From Gammaproteobacteria bacterium (GTDB lineage: Bacteria; Pseudomonadota; Gammaproteobacteria; QOAV01): a stretch of DNA of 6,189 nucleotides. Below are positions 1 through 6,060 of this stretch, piece by piece. A model generated the notes under the pieces. The model was not told the DNA's origin. It worked only from the letters and a program-made list of their open reading frames with translations, and did no database searches. Location: NCBI GenBank assembly GCA_003972845.1, contig QOAV01000134.1, positions 1-6,189 on the forward strand. Direction: 5' to 3'. Positions within the stretch are counted from its first letter, which is position 1; every line of letters starts with the position of its first letter. Made by a program: the position numbers and the translations under genes.

Positions 1-1
1 C

Positions 2-208
2 TATATCGGCATCGGCGTCGATCCGTCCATGGATTCCTGGGGCAACATGATCAACCGCGCGCGCCTGGAAATGGCGCGCGAGCCGGTGGTTTGGTGGTCG
101 CTGCTGGCGGCTTTCAGCTTCATGTTCACCCTGGTGCTGGCGGCCAACCTGTTTGCCGACGTGGTTCGCGATGCGTTTGATCCCAGGCTACGGGAGCAAA
201 AAGGATGA
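2..208 (+). CDS. ABC transporter permease, DppC/OppC type, C-terminal fragment
   Basis: This is the last 68 residues of an inner-membrane permease; the 5' part lies outside the window. The reading frame is open from position 2 and ends at TGA 206-208. The fragment begins in the cytoplasmic coupling-loop region (GVDPSMDSWGNMI), which in this family contacts the ATPases. It continues through one hydrophobic final membrane helix (about residues 28-50, WWSLLAAFSFMFTLVLAANL) and ends with the short tail VRDAFDPRLREQKG. The tail motif RDAxDPRLR is typical of DppC/OppC permeases of the peptide/nickel/opine uptake family. The stop overlaps the start of the ATPase gene in ATGA, so the two subunits are probably made together from one mRNA. 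Family assignment is strong; the substrate (dipeptide, oligopeptide, microcin-like or other) cannot be read from this piece. Confidence 0.88.
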   Translation, partial: YIGIGVDPSMDSWGNMINRARLEMAREPVVWWSLLAAFSFMFTLVLAANLFADVVRDAFDPRLREQKG

Positions 209-2229
209 GCGAAAACAATCATCCATTGCTGCAGGTACGCGGCCTGAAAACCTGGTTCGGCAAGGGAAAGCATCCCTACCGCGCGGTGGATGGCGTCGAT
301 TTTGATCTGGAAGCCTGCGAAACCCTGGCTCTGGTGGGCGAATCGGGCTGCGGCAAGTCGGTCACTGCCCTGTCCATCATGCAGCTGGTGCCATCGCCCG
401 CGGGCCGTATCGTGGAAGGCTCCGTCATGCTGCGCGGCAAGGAACTGCTGGGGCTGTCCGAAGTGGAAATGCGCAAGCTGCGTGGTGCGCGCATCGCCAT
501 GATTTTTCAGGAGCCCATGACCAGCCTGAATCCGGTGATGACCATTGGCGAACAGATTGGCGAAACCCTGAAGCTGCATCAGGGCCTGAAGAAAAAAGTC
601 ATACGGGAAAGAGTGATCAGGCTGCTGGATGATGTCGGCATTCCGGACCCGAAACGGCGCGCCAGCGAATATCCGCATCAGCTCTCCGGCGGTATGAAAC
701 AGCGGGTGGTCATCGCTATTGCCCTGGCCACAAAACCGGAAATCCTGATTGCGGACGAACCCACCACGGCGCTGGATGTGACCACCCAGTTGCAGGTGCT
801 GGATCTGCTCAAACAGCTGCAGAAAGAAACCGGTATGGCGATTTTGCTGATTACCCATGACCTGGGCGTGGTGTCGCAAATGGCGGACCGGGTGGCGGTG
901 ATGTACGCCGGTCAGCTGGTGGAGCAGGGCGACGCCCGGGCTTTTTTCCGTTCGCCTCGCCATCCCTACAGCGCCAAATTGTTCCAGTCGCTGCCTTCAC
1001 TGGAAAAGCGCGGCCAGCGGCTGGATACCATCAAGGGCTCGGTGCCGCCGTTGAATACGGTGTTTCGTGGCTGCCGTTTTGCTGATCGGTGTCCGGCGGC
1101 GTGGGAGCTTTGCCGGGAAAAACCACCGCAAATGCTTATCCTGAACGATGCCCAGTCTGTGCGTTGTCATTTGTACCAGTTTATCCGGGAATCGGCGTTT
1201 CCCGATTTGCGCGGGCCTGGCATTGAGGGACGGCTGGCACGTAAAGCAGGCGAGCCGGTCAAGCATGAGCCGTTGCTGGAAGTCGCTCACTTGAAAGTGC
1301 ATTTCCCCATCAAAAAGGGACTGTTCCGCCGTGTTGTGGGTTATGTCAAGGCTGTGGATGGCGTCAGCCTGTCCATTCCCAGAGCGATAACCGTTGCCCT
1401 GGTGGGCGAATCCGGTTGCGGCAAAACCACGGTGGGCAAGAGCATTCTGCAGCTGATCCGGCCCACCAGCGGCAAGGTGGAGTACCAGGGCCGGGATCTG
1501 ACCCGGCTCAGCGCCGCGGAAATGCGGCCGCTGCGTACTGACTTGCAGTTCATTTTTCAGGATCCGTTTGCTTCCATGAATTCACGCATGATGGTGGGGG
1601 AAATCATCATGGAAGGCATGGCGGCGCAGAGCATTGGCCGCAACCGCGCAGAGCGTCTGCAGCGAGTGCAGGAACTGCTGAAACAGGTTGGTCTGCACGC
1701 TTCTCACGTGAATCGCTACCCCCACGAGTTTTCCGGCGGGCAGCGTCAGCGCATTGCCATCGCCCGGGCGCTGGCGGTGGATCCTAAATTGATCGTCTGT
1801 GATGAGCCTACCAGCGCGCTGGATGTTTCGGTGCAGGCGCAGATACTGAATCTGCTGAAAGACCTGCAGGAAAGGCTGGGGCTGTCCTATCTGTTCATTA
1901 CTCACAACATTTCGGCAGTGGCCTATCTGGCCCATGACATAGCGGTGATGTATCTGGGCGTGATTGTCGAATACGGCACTGCCGAGCAAATCCTGCGCAC
2001 GCCGCTGCATCCCTATACCCGGGCGCTGCTGTCGGCGGTGCCGGAGCTCGAAAAAGACAGCGGGCGCGAAGTGATTCGCCTGGAGGGCGATATGCCGTCA
2101 CCGGCCAATCCCCCGAGCGGTTGCTATTTTCACCCGCGCTGCCCCAACGCCATGGATATCTGTGCGAAAAAATATCCGCCCACCAAACGCGCGCCGAACG
2201 GGCGTTCGGTCAGCTGTTTTTTGTATTGA
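205..2229 (+). CDS. Fused dual-ATPase subunit of a peptide-type ABC transporter (DppD-DppF / YejF / GsiA-like)
   Basis: A 674-residue protein with two complete ABC ATPase domains that should hydrolyse ATP at the cytoplasmic face to drive solute uptake through the DppB/C-type permeases. Domain 1 has Walker A GESGCGKS (45-52), Q-loop Q102, signature LSGGMKQR (160-167), Walker B ILIADEP (180-186) and switch H218. Domain 2 has Walker A GESGCGKT (401-408), Q-loop Q452, signature FSGGQRQR (509-516), Walker B LIVCDEP (529-535) and H567. Both sites look catalytically intact. Each domain is followed by an oligopeptide/dipeptide-transporter C-terminal region with four cysteines: C290, C296, C303, C321 and C640, C646, C653, C671. 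A linker of roughly 30 residues joins the halves. E. coli YejF (about 529 residues) and GsiA (about 620) are shorter from memory. The ATG overlaps the permease stop (ATGA), and a weak AAGG abuts it, so coupling to the upstream gene is likely. The substrate is unknown. Confidence 0.93.
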   Translation: MSENNHPLLQVRGLKTWFGKGKHPYRAVDGVDFDLEACETLALVGESGCGKSVTALSIMQLVPSPAGRIVEGSVMLRGKELLGLSEVEMRKLRGARIAMIFQEPMTSLNPVMTIGEQIGETLKLHQGLKKKVIRERVIRLLDDVGIPDPKRRASEYPHQLSGGMKQRVVIAIALATKPEILIADEPTTALDVTTQLQVLDLLKQLQKETGMAILLITHDLGVVSQMADRVAVMYAGQLVEQGDARAFFRSPRHPYSAKLFQSLPSLEKRGQRLDTIKGSVPPLNTVFRGCRFADRCPAAWELCREKPPQMLILNDAQSVRCHLYQFIRESAFPDLRGPGIEGRLARKAGEPVKHEPLLEVAHLKVHFPIKKGLFRRVVGYVKAVDGVSLSIPRAITVALVGESGCGKTTVGKSILQLIRPTSGKVEYQGRDLTRLSAAEMRPLRTDLQFIFQDPFASMNSRMMVGEIIMEGMAAQSIGRNRAERLQRVQELLKQVGLHASHVNRYPHEFSGGQRQRIAIARALAVDPKLIVCDEPTSALDVSVQAQILNLLKDLQERLGLSYLFITHNISAVAYLAHDIAVMYLGVIVEYGTAEQILRTPLHPYTRALLSAVPELEKDSGREVIRLEGDMPSPANPPSGCYFHPRCPNAMDICAKKYPPTKRAPNGRSVSCFLY

Positions 2230-2247
2230 TGCCAGAGCCGGCCCCAC

Positions 2248-2886
2248 ATGCCCGAAGTCGTCTTACATCGCATTGATGGCCGACTGACAGCGCGGCTGAT
2301 GGCGAGCGGCAGGAGCATGGATATTTGCGCACAGCCGCCGGCCATTGATTGCCGGCCTCACAGCCGCGACCTGTCGCGCAAGCAGCCGTTGGCAAAAGCG
2401 CTGGGCGCGGCAGACAGCATAATCGACGCCACCGCCGGACTGGCGCAGGACGCCATGTTCATGGCCTGTCTGGGCTACCGGGTAACCGCTTTTGAGCGTT
2501 CGCCGTTGCTGGTGCAGCTGGTGCGGGACTTGCTGGACAATCTGGATCCGGCCAATGCCTGCAGCGAAGCGATCCGCCAACGGCTTGCCCTGACCCAGGG
2601 AGACGCCATCCAGCTGTTGCCCCGATGCGAGCAGGCCGATGTGGTGTATGTGGACCCCATGTTTCCGCCCAAGCGCAGGGAATCGGCGCTACCGCGCAAG
2701 GACATACAGCTGATTCGTTCCGTGGTGGGGGACGATGCGGATTCGCGGGAGCTGTTTCAGGCAGCGCTGGAAGCCGCCGGCAAGCGGGTGGTGGTGAAAC
2801 GTCCGCATTATGCACCGCCGCTGGCCGCGGGCGTGCATCACAGCATCAAAAGCAAATTGCTGCGCTACGACGTCTATCTGAAATGA
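2248..2886 (+). CDS. rsmJ: 16S rRNA (guanine1516-N2)-methyltransferase RsmJ, short N-terminus
   Basis: RsmJ (YhiQ) transfers a methyl group from S-adenosylmethionine to N2 of G1516 in 16S rRNA. The 212-residue product has the SAM-binding motif I IIDATAGLAQDA (58-69), acidic residue E83 at the end of strand 2 (AFERSP), the catalytic-type motif VDPMFPPK (135-142; DPPY-like), and the family hallmark VVVKRPHYAPPLA (181-193). These match E. coli RsmJ segments DATAGLGRDA, LDPMFP and VVVKRPDYAPPLA as I recall them. E. coli RsmJ is about 250 residues; this one lacks roughly 40 N-terminal residues. The start is forced: the frame meets the ATPase stop codon (2227-2229) only 18 bases upstream, and no other ATG/GTG/TTG lies between. 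There is no visible Shine-Dalgarno, so translation probably depends on coupling to the upstream gene. Its stop overlaps the rsmE start. Function assignment is confident; whether the short N-terminus affects activity is unknown. Confidence 0.9.
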   Translation: MPEVVLHRIDGRLTARLMASGRSMDICAQPPAIDCRPHSRDLSRKQPLAKALGAADSIIDATAGLAQDAMFMACLGYRVTAFERSPLLVQLVRDLLDNLDPANACSEAIRQRLALTQGDAIQLLPRCEQADVVYVDPMFPPKRRESALPRKDIQLIRSVVGDDADSRELFQAALEAAGKRVVVKRPHYAPPLAAGVHHSIKSKLLRYDVYLK

Positions 2887-3629
2887 GCATCCGGCCAGAC
2901 CAACCGCTGTTCTATCTGGAAACCCTGCCGGAGCAGGGTGATGAAGGCCTGCTGATTGCGGAAGAATCCCGTCATGTTCTGGCATCCCGGCGCATGGGTG
3001 TTGGCGACCGGCTTTACCTGACCGACGGACGGGGCGTTCTGGCCAGCGCGGTGATTACCAATCTGTTGCGCAAACGTGAAGTCATGGTGCGTATCGAGAA
3101 ACTGGAAAGGCGGCCGCGTCCCTTGCGCGAATGGCACGTCGCCGCCGCAACGCCCAAAGGCGACCGCATGACCACCATGCTGGATATGCTGACTCAACTG
3201 GGCATGACCCGGTTTACTCCGTTGCTGTGCGAGCACAGCCCGGCGAAAATGACCGACAAGACTCTGGGCCGCTGGCGTCGAGTTTGTCTGGCGGCGTGCA
3301 AACAAAGCCGGCGTGTATGGCTGCCGGGCATCATGGCGCCCGTGAATGTGGCGGGAATGCTGGAGAGTGCGGGCGATGCGCGAATACTGCTGGCGCAGCC
3401 CGGCAACAGTCAGCCCGATTGGGACAGTGTGCGGTATGAACGCGAAATCATCATGCTGACCGGGCCGGAAGGTGGTTTCTCCGCAGCGGAACTGGATTTG
3501 ATGAAAGATGCTCGGGTGGAAGCGGTCGATCTGGGCGAGAACATACTGCGAGTGGAAACAGCGGCCGTTGCCCTGATGAGCATGGCTGCCTGCGGCGGCA
3601 AACTATTCAATAAGTATAATGCCCATTAA
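2883..3629 (+). CDS. rsmE: 16S rRNA (uracil1498-N3)-methyltransferase RsmE
   Basis: RsmE is a SPOUT-class (alpha/beta-knot) SAM-dependent methyltransferase that makes m3U1498 in 16S rRNA on the assembled small subunit. The 248-residue product is close to the E. coli length (243). An N-terminal PUA-like RNA-binding domain is seen in ESRHVLASRRMGVGDRLYLTDG (about 28-49). The knot domain follows, with PKGDRM, the ACKQSRR segment (about 138-144), TGPEGGFS (193-200) and LRVETAA (222-228), the last two forming the SAM-binding knot. The start ATG overlaps the rsmJ stop as ATGA (2883-2886); no Shine-Dalgarno is visible, as expected for coupled reinitiation. A much longer frame opens at 2625 but would run through most of rsmJ and adds nothing family-like. 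The last codons (NKYNAH) contain a perfect TATAAT. The gene is the last of the plus-strand cluster; no intrinsic terminator with a U-tract is visible after it, so read-through into the next gene is possible. Confidence 0.95.
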   Translation: MSIRPDQPLFYLETLPEQGDEGLLIAEESRHVLASRRMGVGDRLYLTDGRGVLASAVITNLLRKREVMVRIEKLERRPRPLREWHVAAATPKGDRMTTMLDMLTQLGMTRFTPLLCEHSPAKMTDKTLGRWRRVCLAACKQSRRVWLPGIMAPVNVAGMLESAGDARILLAQPGNSQPDWDSVRYEREIIMLTGPEGGFSAAELDLMKDARVEAVDLGENILRVETAAVALMSMAACGGKLFNKYNAH

Positions 3630-3671
3630 TAAAAAATATCAATGAAGGCATAAGCCAGGCTATGCTATAGT
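3615..3671 (+). promoter_or_regulatory. Candidate promoter elements for the DsrC/TusE-like gene
   Basis: Two possible -10 boxes precede the small gene. One is a perfect TATAAT at 3615-3620, inside the last codons of rsmE, which would give a leader of about 80 bases. The other is TATAGT at 3666-3671 (overlapping TATGCT at 3661-3666), which would give a leader of about 30 bases. Neither has a convincing -35 box at 16-18 bp spacing. The region after rsmE is AT-rich (3626-3640). The elements are seen by pattern only. Confidence 0.3.
3648..3665 (+). repeat. Short imperfect inverted repeat upstream of the DsrC/TusE-like gene
   Basis: GCAT-a-AGC (3648-3655) and GCT-ATGC (3659-3665) can pair over seven base pairs with one bulged A and a CAG loop. 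No U-tract follows, so it is not a standard terminator for rsmE. It could be part of a structured leader if transcription begins near 3627, or an operator overlapping the second candidate -10 box, or chance. Confidence 0.35.
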
Positions 3672-3672
3672 G

Positions 3673-3706
3673 GGTAGACCGCATGATAACCATAAGGAGG
3701 TCTACC
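3673..3706 (+). promoter_or_regulatory. Perfect 8-bp inverted repeat overlapping the ribosome binding site
   Basis: GGTAGACC (3673-3680) and its exact reverse complement GGTCTACC (3699-3706) flank an 18-base loop. The Shine-Dalgarno AAGGAGGT (3694-3701) lies five bases before the ATG at 3707. The right arm covers the last three bases of the Shine-Dalgarno and all of the spacer up to the start codon. Folded in mRNA, it would partly block ribosome entry; alternatively it is a DNA operator of two half sites 26 bp apart. The repeat is directly seen; the regulatory role is inferred. Confidence 0.55.
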
Positions 3707-4027
3707 ATGGCTTACGCAGGAGACAATCACAGCGAACGCATGGCGCTGCATCAGGCAGTAGCCGAAAGGGCTGAACAGGAAGGCATCGAATTGACGCCGG
3801 AACACTGGGATGCCATCGATTTTGTCATGGATGTTTACGAGAGCTGTCCGGAATGCCGGCATGCTCGCGAAATGTCCAAAATGCTGGACGACGAATTCAG
3901 GGAACAGGGAGGACGCAAATATCTGTATCAGCTGTTCCCGTCTGGCCCGGTGCGCCAGATCAGTAACCTGGTACAACTCAAACAGCTGGAAAATGAAATA
4001 GACCAGGGTTTCGGTACTTCATACTGA
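3707..4027 (+). CDS. DsrC/TusE-family protein lacking the C-terminal cysteine, with a central CPEC motif
   Basis: A 106-residue soluble protein of the DsrC/TusE/DsvC fold. TusE hands persulfide sulfur in the tRNA 2-thiouridine relay, and DsrC acts with dissimilatory sulfite reductase; both use a cysteine near the C-terminus. Family features seen here are EGIELTPEHWDAIDFVMDVY (25-44) and KYLYQLFPSGPVRQ (71-84), which align with [20 protein letters not shown] and RYLYRLFPKGPAKQ of E. coli TusE as recalled. The family ending (GLPKPxxC-x) is replaced by a Glu/Gln-rich tail (LKQLENEIDQGFGTSY) with no cysteine. The only cysteines are C47 and C50 in a CPEC motif, in the loop where TusE has EFNTSPAIR. 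The N-terminal strand segment of TusE is also shorter. The start at 3707 has a textbook Shine-Dalgarno; the upstream ATG at 3683 would put that site inside the coding region. Fold assignment is firm, but sulfur transfer by the normal route is unlikely. A regulatory or metal/redox role is possible. Confidence 0.85.
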   Translation: MAYAGDNHSERMALHQAVAERAEQEGIELTPEHWDAIDFVMDVYESCPECRHAREMSKMLDDEFREQGGRKYLYQLFPSGPVRQISNLVQLKQLENEIDQGFGTSY

Positions 4028-4053
4028 GCGTTACTGATTGAATGGTCGTCCGC

Positions 4054-4081
4054 AAGCCGGGGTAGCGCCCGGCTTTTTTTG
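4054..4081 (+). terminator. Intrinsic terminator after the DsrC/TusE-like gene
   Basis: An 8-bp GC-rich stem, AAGCCGGG (4054-4061) with CCCGGCTT (4068-4075), has a six-base loop (GTAGCG) and ends in a run of seven T (4074-4080). It lies 26 bases past the stop codon and matches a classical rho-independent terminator on the plus strand. On the minus strand no T-run follows the stem, so it is not a good terminator for the convergent helicase gene. Confidence 0.9.
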
Positions 4082-4091
4082 GCGCTGCGGA

Positions 4092-5948
4092 TTATTTGCT
4101 CTTCTTTGTACCGCTCTGGCTTTTGATGTGCAGTTTTTTCCGCGGTTTGTCGCGTTTGTTGGCGTAGCCCGTTTTCCCTTCACCCGCCAGTGAAATTTTC
4201 AATTGCCGGCCTTTTACCCAGGCCTTGCTCAGATCACGTTTGATGTCTTTTGGCATACCTTCCGGCAAATCCACGAAACTGTGGTCTTCTTCAATGGTGA
4301 TGCGGCCGATATGCTCACTGGACAGGCCGGCTTCGTTGGCGATGGCGCCAACGATGTTGCCTGGCTGCACATCATGGGCGCGACCGACTTCGATGCGATA
4401 GCGCTCCATGCCTGCTTCTGGCTGGCGCGATCCGCTACGTTGTTGCTGGCGGGCGGGGGCGCGTCTCGGGCGGTCGTCACGGCTGCGCTCATGCCTGCGT
4501 CCCTGGCTGCGACTGTCACTGCGCTCGCGGCTGACTTCACGCCGGCCATCCCGGCGGCTGTGCCTGGAAGGCCTGCCGCGGTCTGCGCCAAAGCTTTCCT
4601 GGCGGCCCTGCGGTCGATCGGAAACCAGCAGGTCTTCGTTGCCCTGGTTCAGCTTCGCCAGAGCAGCGGCGATTTCCAGCGGATCAACGTCGTTATCTTC
4701 CTGATATTGCGCAATGAGGTCACGGTAAAACACCAGACCTTCCGGATGGTTGGTCAGAGTGTCGCTGATTTTTTGCTTGAACTGCTCAATGCGTCTGGCG
4801 TTGATGGTGTCCGTGGACGGCATCTGCATGGGTTCGATTTTCTGGTTTGTGGCGCGCTCGATGGCGTGCAGCAGACGTTTTTCGCGTGGCGCGACGAACA
4901 ATATGGCTTCACCGCTGCGTCCGGCGCGTCCGGTGCGGCCAATGCGATGAACATAGGACTCCGTGTCGTGGGGGATATCGTAATTGATGATCAGCGAAAT
5001 GCGTTCCACATCCAGGCCGCGCGCTACCACGTCAGTAGCAATGAGTATGTCCAGCTGGCCTTTTTTCAGTGCATGGATGGTTTTTTCGCGTTTGGCCTGC
5101 GGGATCTCGCCGTTGATGGCGGTCGCAGCATAACCCCGTGCGCGCAGACGGTCGGCCAGTTCTACTGTCATGGTCTTGGTGCGCGAAAAAATGATGACGC
5201 CATCGTAGGGTTCCGATTCCAGTATGCGCGTAAGAGCGTCCAGTTTGTTGCGGCCGGAAGCGATCATGTAACGCTGACGGATATTGGCGGCGGTGGTGGT
5301 TTTCTGTTTGATCGTTACCTGTTCGGGATTGTTCAGGTGCTTTTTCGCGATCTTGCGGATGGCGTCCGGCATGGTGGCGGAGAACAACGCGATCTGGCGC
5401 TGCTCCGGCGTCTGTTCCAGTATCCATTCCACATCGTCAATGAAGCCCATGCGCAGCATCTCGTCGGCTTCGTCCAGCACCAGAGTTTTCAGGCCGGAAA
5501 GATCCAGCGTGCCGCGGCGCATGTGGTCCATGACCCGGCCCGGCGTGCCGACAACCACATGCACGCCGCGCTGTAACTGGCGCAGCTGACCGCGAAAATC
5601 CGTGCCGCCATAAATCGGCAGCACATGAAAACCTTTCAGGCCGGACGCATAGGTCTGGAAAGCTTCCGCCACCTGTATGGCCAGCTCACGCGTGGGCGCC
5701 AGCACCATCACCTGCGGTTTTTCCTGCTTGAGGTCGATATTGCTCAATATGGGCAGGGCGAAGGCAGCGGTCTTGCCAGTGCCGGTCTGGGCCTGGCCGA
5801 TGACATCACGGCCTTGCAGTACAAGCGGAATGATCGCCGCTTGTATGGGCGAAGGGGACTCATAGCCGGCTTTTTTGACGGCGGACATGACAGGGGCGGA
5901 CAAACCCAATTCGTCGAAAGAATCGGGTGTGGAAGAATCAACAGACAT
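4092..5948 (-). CDS. deaD: DEAD-box ATP-dependent RNA helicase DeaD/CsdA
   Basis: An RNA-unwinding ATPase; E. coli DeaD acts in ribosome assembly, mRNA turnover and cold growth. From the start at 5948 the protein has 618 residues. Motifs: Q-motif F11 to Q36, Walker A AQTGTGKT (53-60), PTRELA (85-90), TPGR (135-138), DEAD (159-162), SAT (190-192), IIFSRTK (252-258), ATDVVARGLD (304-313) and HRIGRTGR (334-341). A DeaD-type helical region follows (about 380-442), then an Arg/Ser-rich linker (about 445-510), a DbpA-like RNA-binding domain (YRIEVGRAHDVQPGNIVGAI from 517 to about 587), and a Lys-rich tail (592-618). The RNA-binding domain and order fit DeaD rather than RhlB, SrmB or RhlE. The frame is open 35 codons further, to ATG 6051-6053, but the extension is not family-like and crosses the likely promoter, so MSVDSS at 5948 is preferred, although it has no clear Shine-Dalgarno. 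The gene is convergent with the small gene and divergent from cysS. Confidence 0.95.
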   Translation of the reverse strand: MSVDSSTPDSFDELGLSAPVMSAVKKAGYESPSPIQAAIIPLVLQGRDVIGQAQTGTGKTAAFALPILSNIDLKQEKPQVMVLAPTRELAIQVAEAFQTYASGLKGFHVLPIYGGTDFRGQLRQLQRGVHVVVGTPGRVMDHMRRGTLDLSGLKTLVLDEADEMLRMGFIDDVEWILEQTPEQRQIALFSATMPDAIRKIAKKHLNNPEQVTIKQKTTTAANIRQRYMIASGRNKLDALTRILESEPYDGVIIFSRTKTMTVELADRLRARGYAATAINGEIPQAKREKTIHALKKGQLDILIATDVVARGLDVERISLIINYDIPHDTESYVHRIGRTGRAGRSGEAILFVAPREKRLLHAIERATNQKIEPMQMPSTDTINARRIEQFKQKISDTLTNHPEGLVFYRDLIAQYQEDNDVDPLEIAAALAKLNQGNEDLLVSDRPQGRQESFGADRGRPSRHSRRDGRREVSRERSDSRSQGRRHERSRDDRPRRAPARQQQRSGSRQPEAGMERYRIEVGRAHDVQPGNIVGAIANEAGLSSEHIGRITIEEDHSFVDLPEGMPKDIKRDLSKAWVKGRQLKISLAGEGKTGYANKRDKPRKKLHIKSQSGTKKSK

Positions 5949-6002
5949 AGGGGATACCAAAACAGCGCCGTGAAAAACAGGCTTAAGAAAAAAACGGGCT
6001 GC

Positions 6003-6031
6003 AGTATAACCGATTGCTAACATGAATACTC
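6003..6031 (-). promoter_or_regulatory. Candidate deaD promoter
   Basis: On the minus strand TATACT (plus positions 6003-6008) is a good -10 box. The -35 position 17 bp upstream (6026-6031, GAGTAT) is a poor match. Initiation near 5995 would leave a leader of about 50 bases, with a seven-T run (5988-5994) at its beginning. This placement also argues against the longer N-terminus. Confidence 0.35.
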
Positions 6032-6060
6032 GACAGTTTGACCACGCTTGCATAGTATTC
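6024..6060. repeat. 7-bp inverted repeat between deaD and cysS
   Basis: GAATACT (6024-6030) and its exact reverse complement AGTATTC (6054-6060) are separated by 23 bases. The left arm overlaps the candidate deaD -35 region and the right arm lies within the candidate cysS promoter, with half-site centres 30 bp apart (about three helical turns). This could be an operator for the divergent pair. A 7-bp dyad in a region this size can also arise by chance. Confidence 0.35.

Noticed and set aside
1..963. 320-codon open frame on the minus strand opposite the permease and ATPase
   Set aside because: Antisense shadow of two clear coding regions; His/Gln-rich composition typical of reverse-complement translation of GC-rich genes, and no motif.
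331..1425. Near-identical DNA repeats around both Walker A coding segments (331-357 and 1399-1425)
   Set aside because: Explained by the two homologous ATPase domains and shared codon use; not a mobile or recombination repeat.
2625..3629. Longer start for rsmE at 2625
   Set aside because: The extra 86 residues overlap rsmJ out of frame and are not RsmE-like; the ATGA overlap start at 2883 gives the normal family length.
3683..3706. Start of the DsrC/TusE-like gene at ATG 3683
   Set aside because: It would place the strong Shine-Dalgarno AAGGAGGT inside the coding region; the start at 3707 is ideally spaced from it.
4054..4081. Bidirectional terminator serving deaD as well
   Set aside because: On the minus strand the stem is preceded by A residues on the proper side but followed by GCGGAC, with no T-run.
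4203..5576. 457-codon open frame on the plus strand, opposite the helicase gene
   Set aside because: It lies entirely antisense to a clear deaD coding region, has no recognisable family motif or ribosome binding site, and long antisense frames are common in high-GC genes.
5988..5994. Seven-T run on the minus strand in the deaD leader as an attenuator
   Set aside because: The upstream sequence allows only about three paired bases (CGG with CCG), so no stable terminator hairpin forms.
6038..6043. TTGACC as the -35 box of cysS
   Set aside because: No -10-like hexamer lies 16-18 bp downstream; the good TATGAT is 29 bp away.
5949..6053. 35-residue N-terminal extension of the helicase
   Set aside because: It spans the likely -10 box and leader and does not resemble DeaD N-termini, which begin shortly before the Q-motif.
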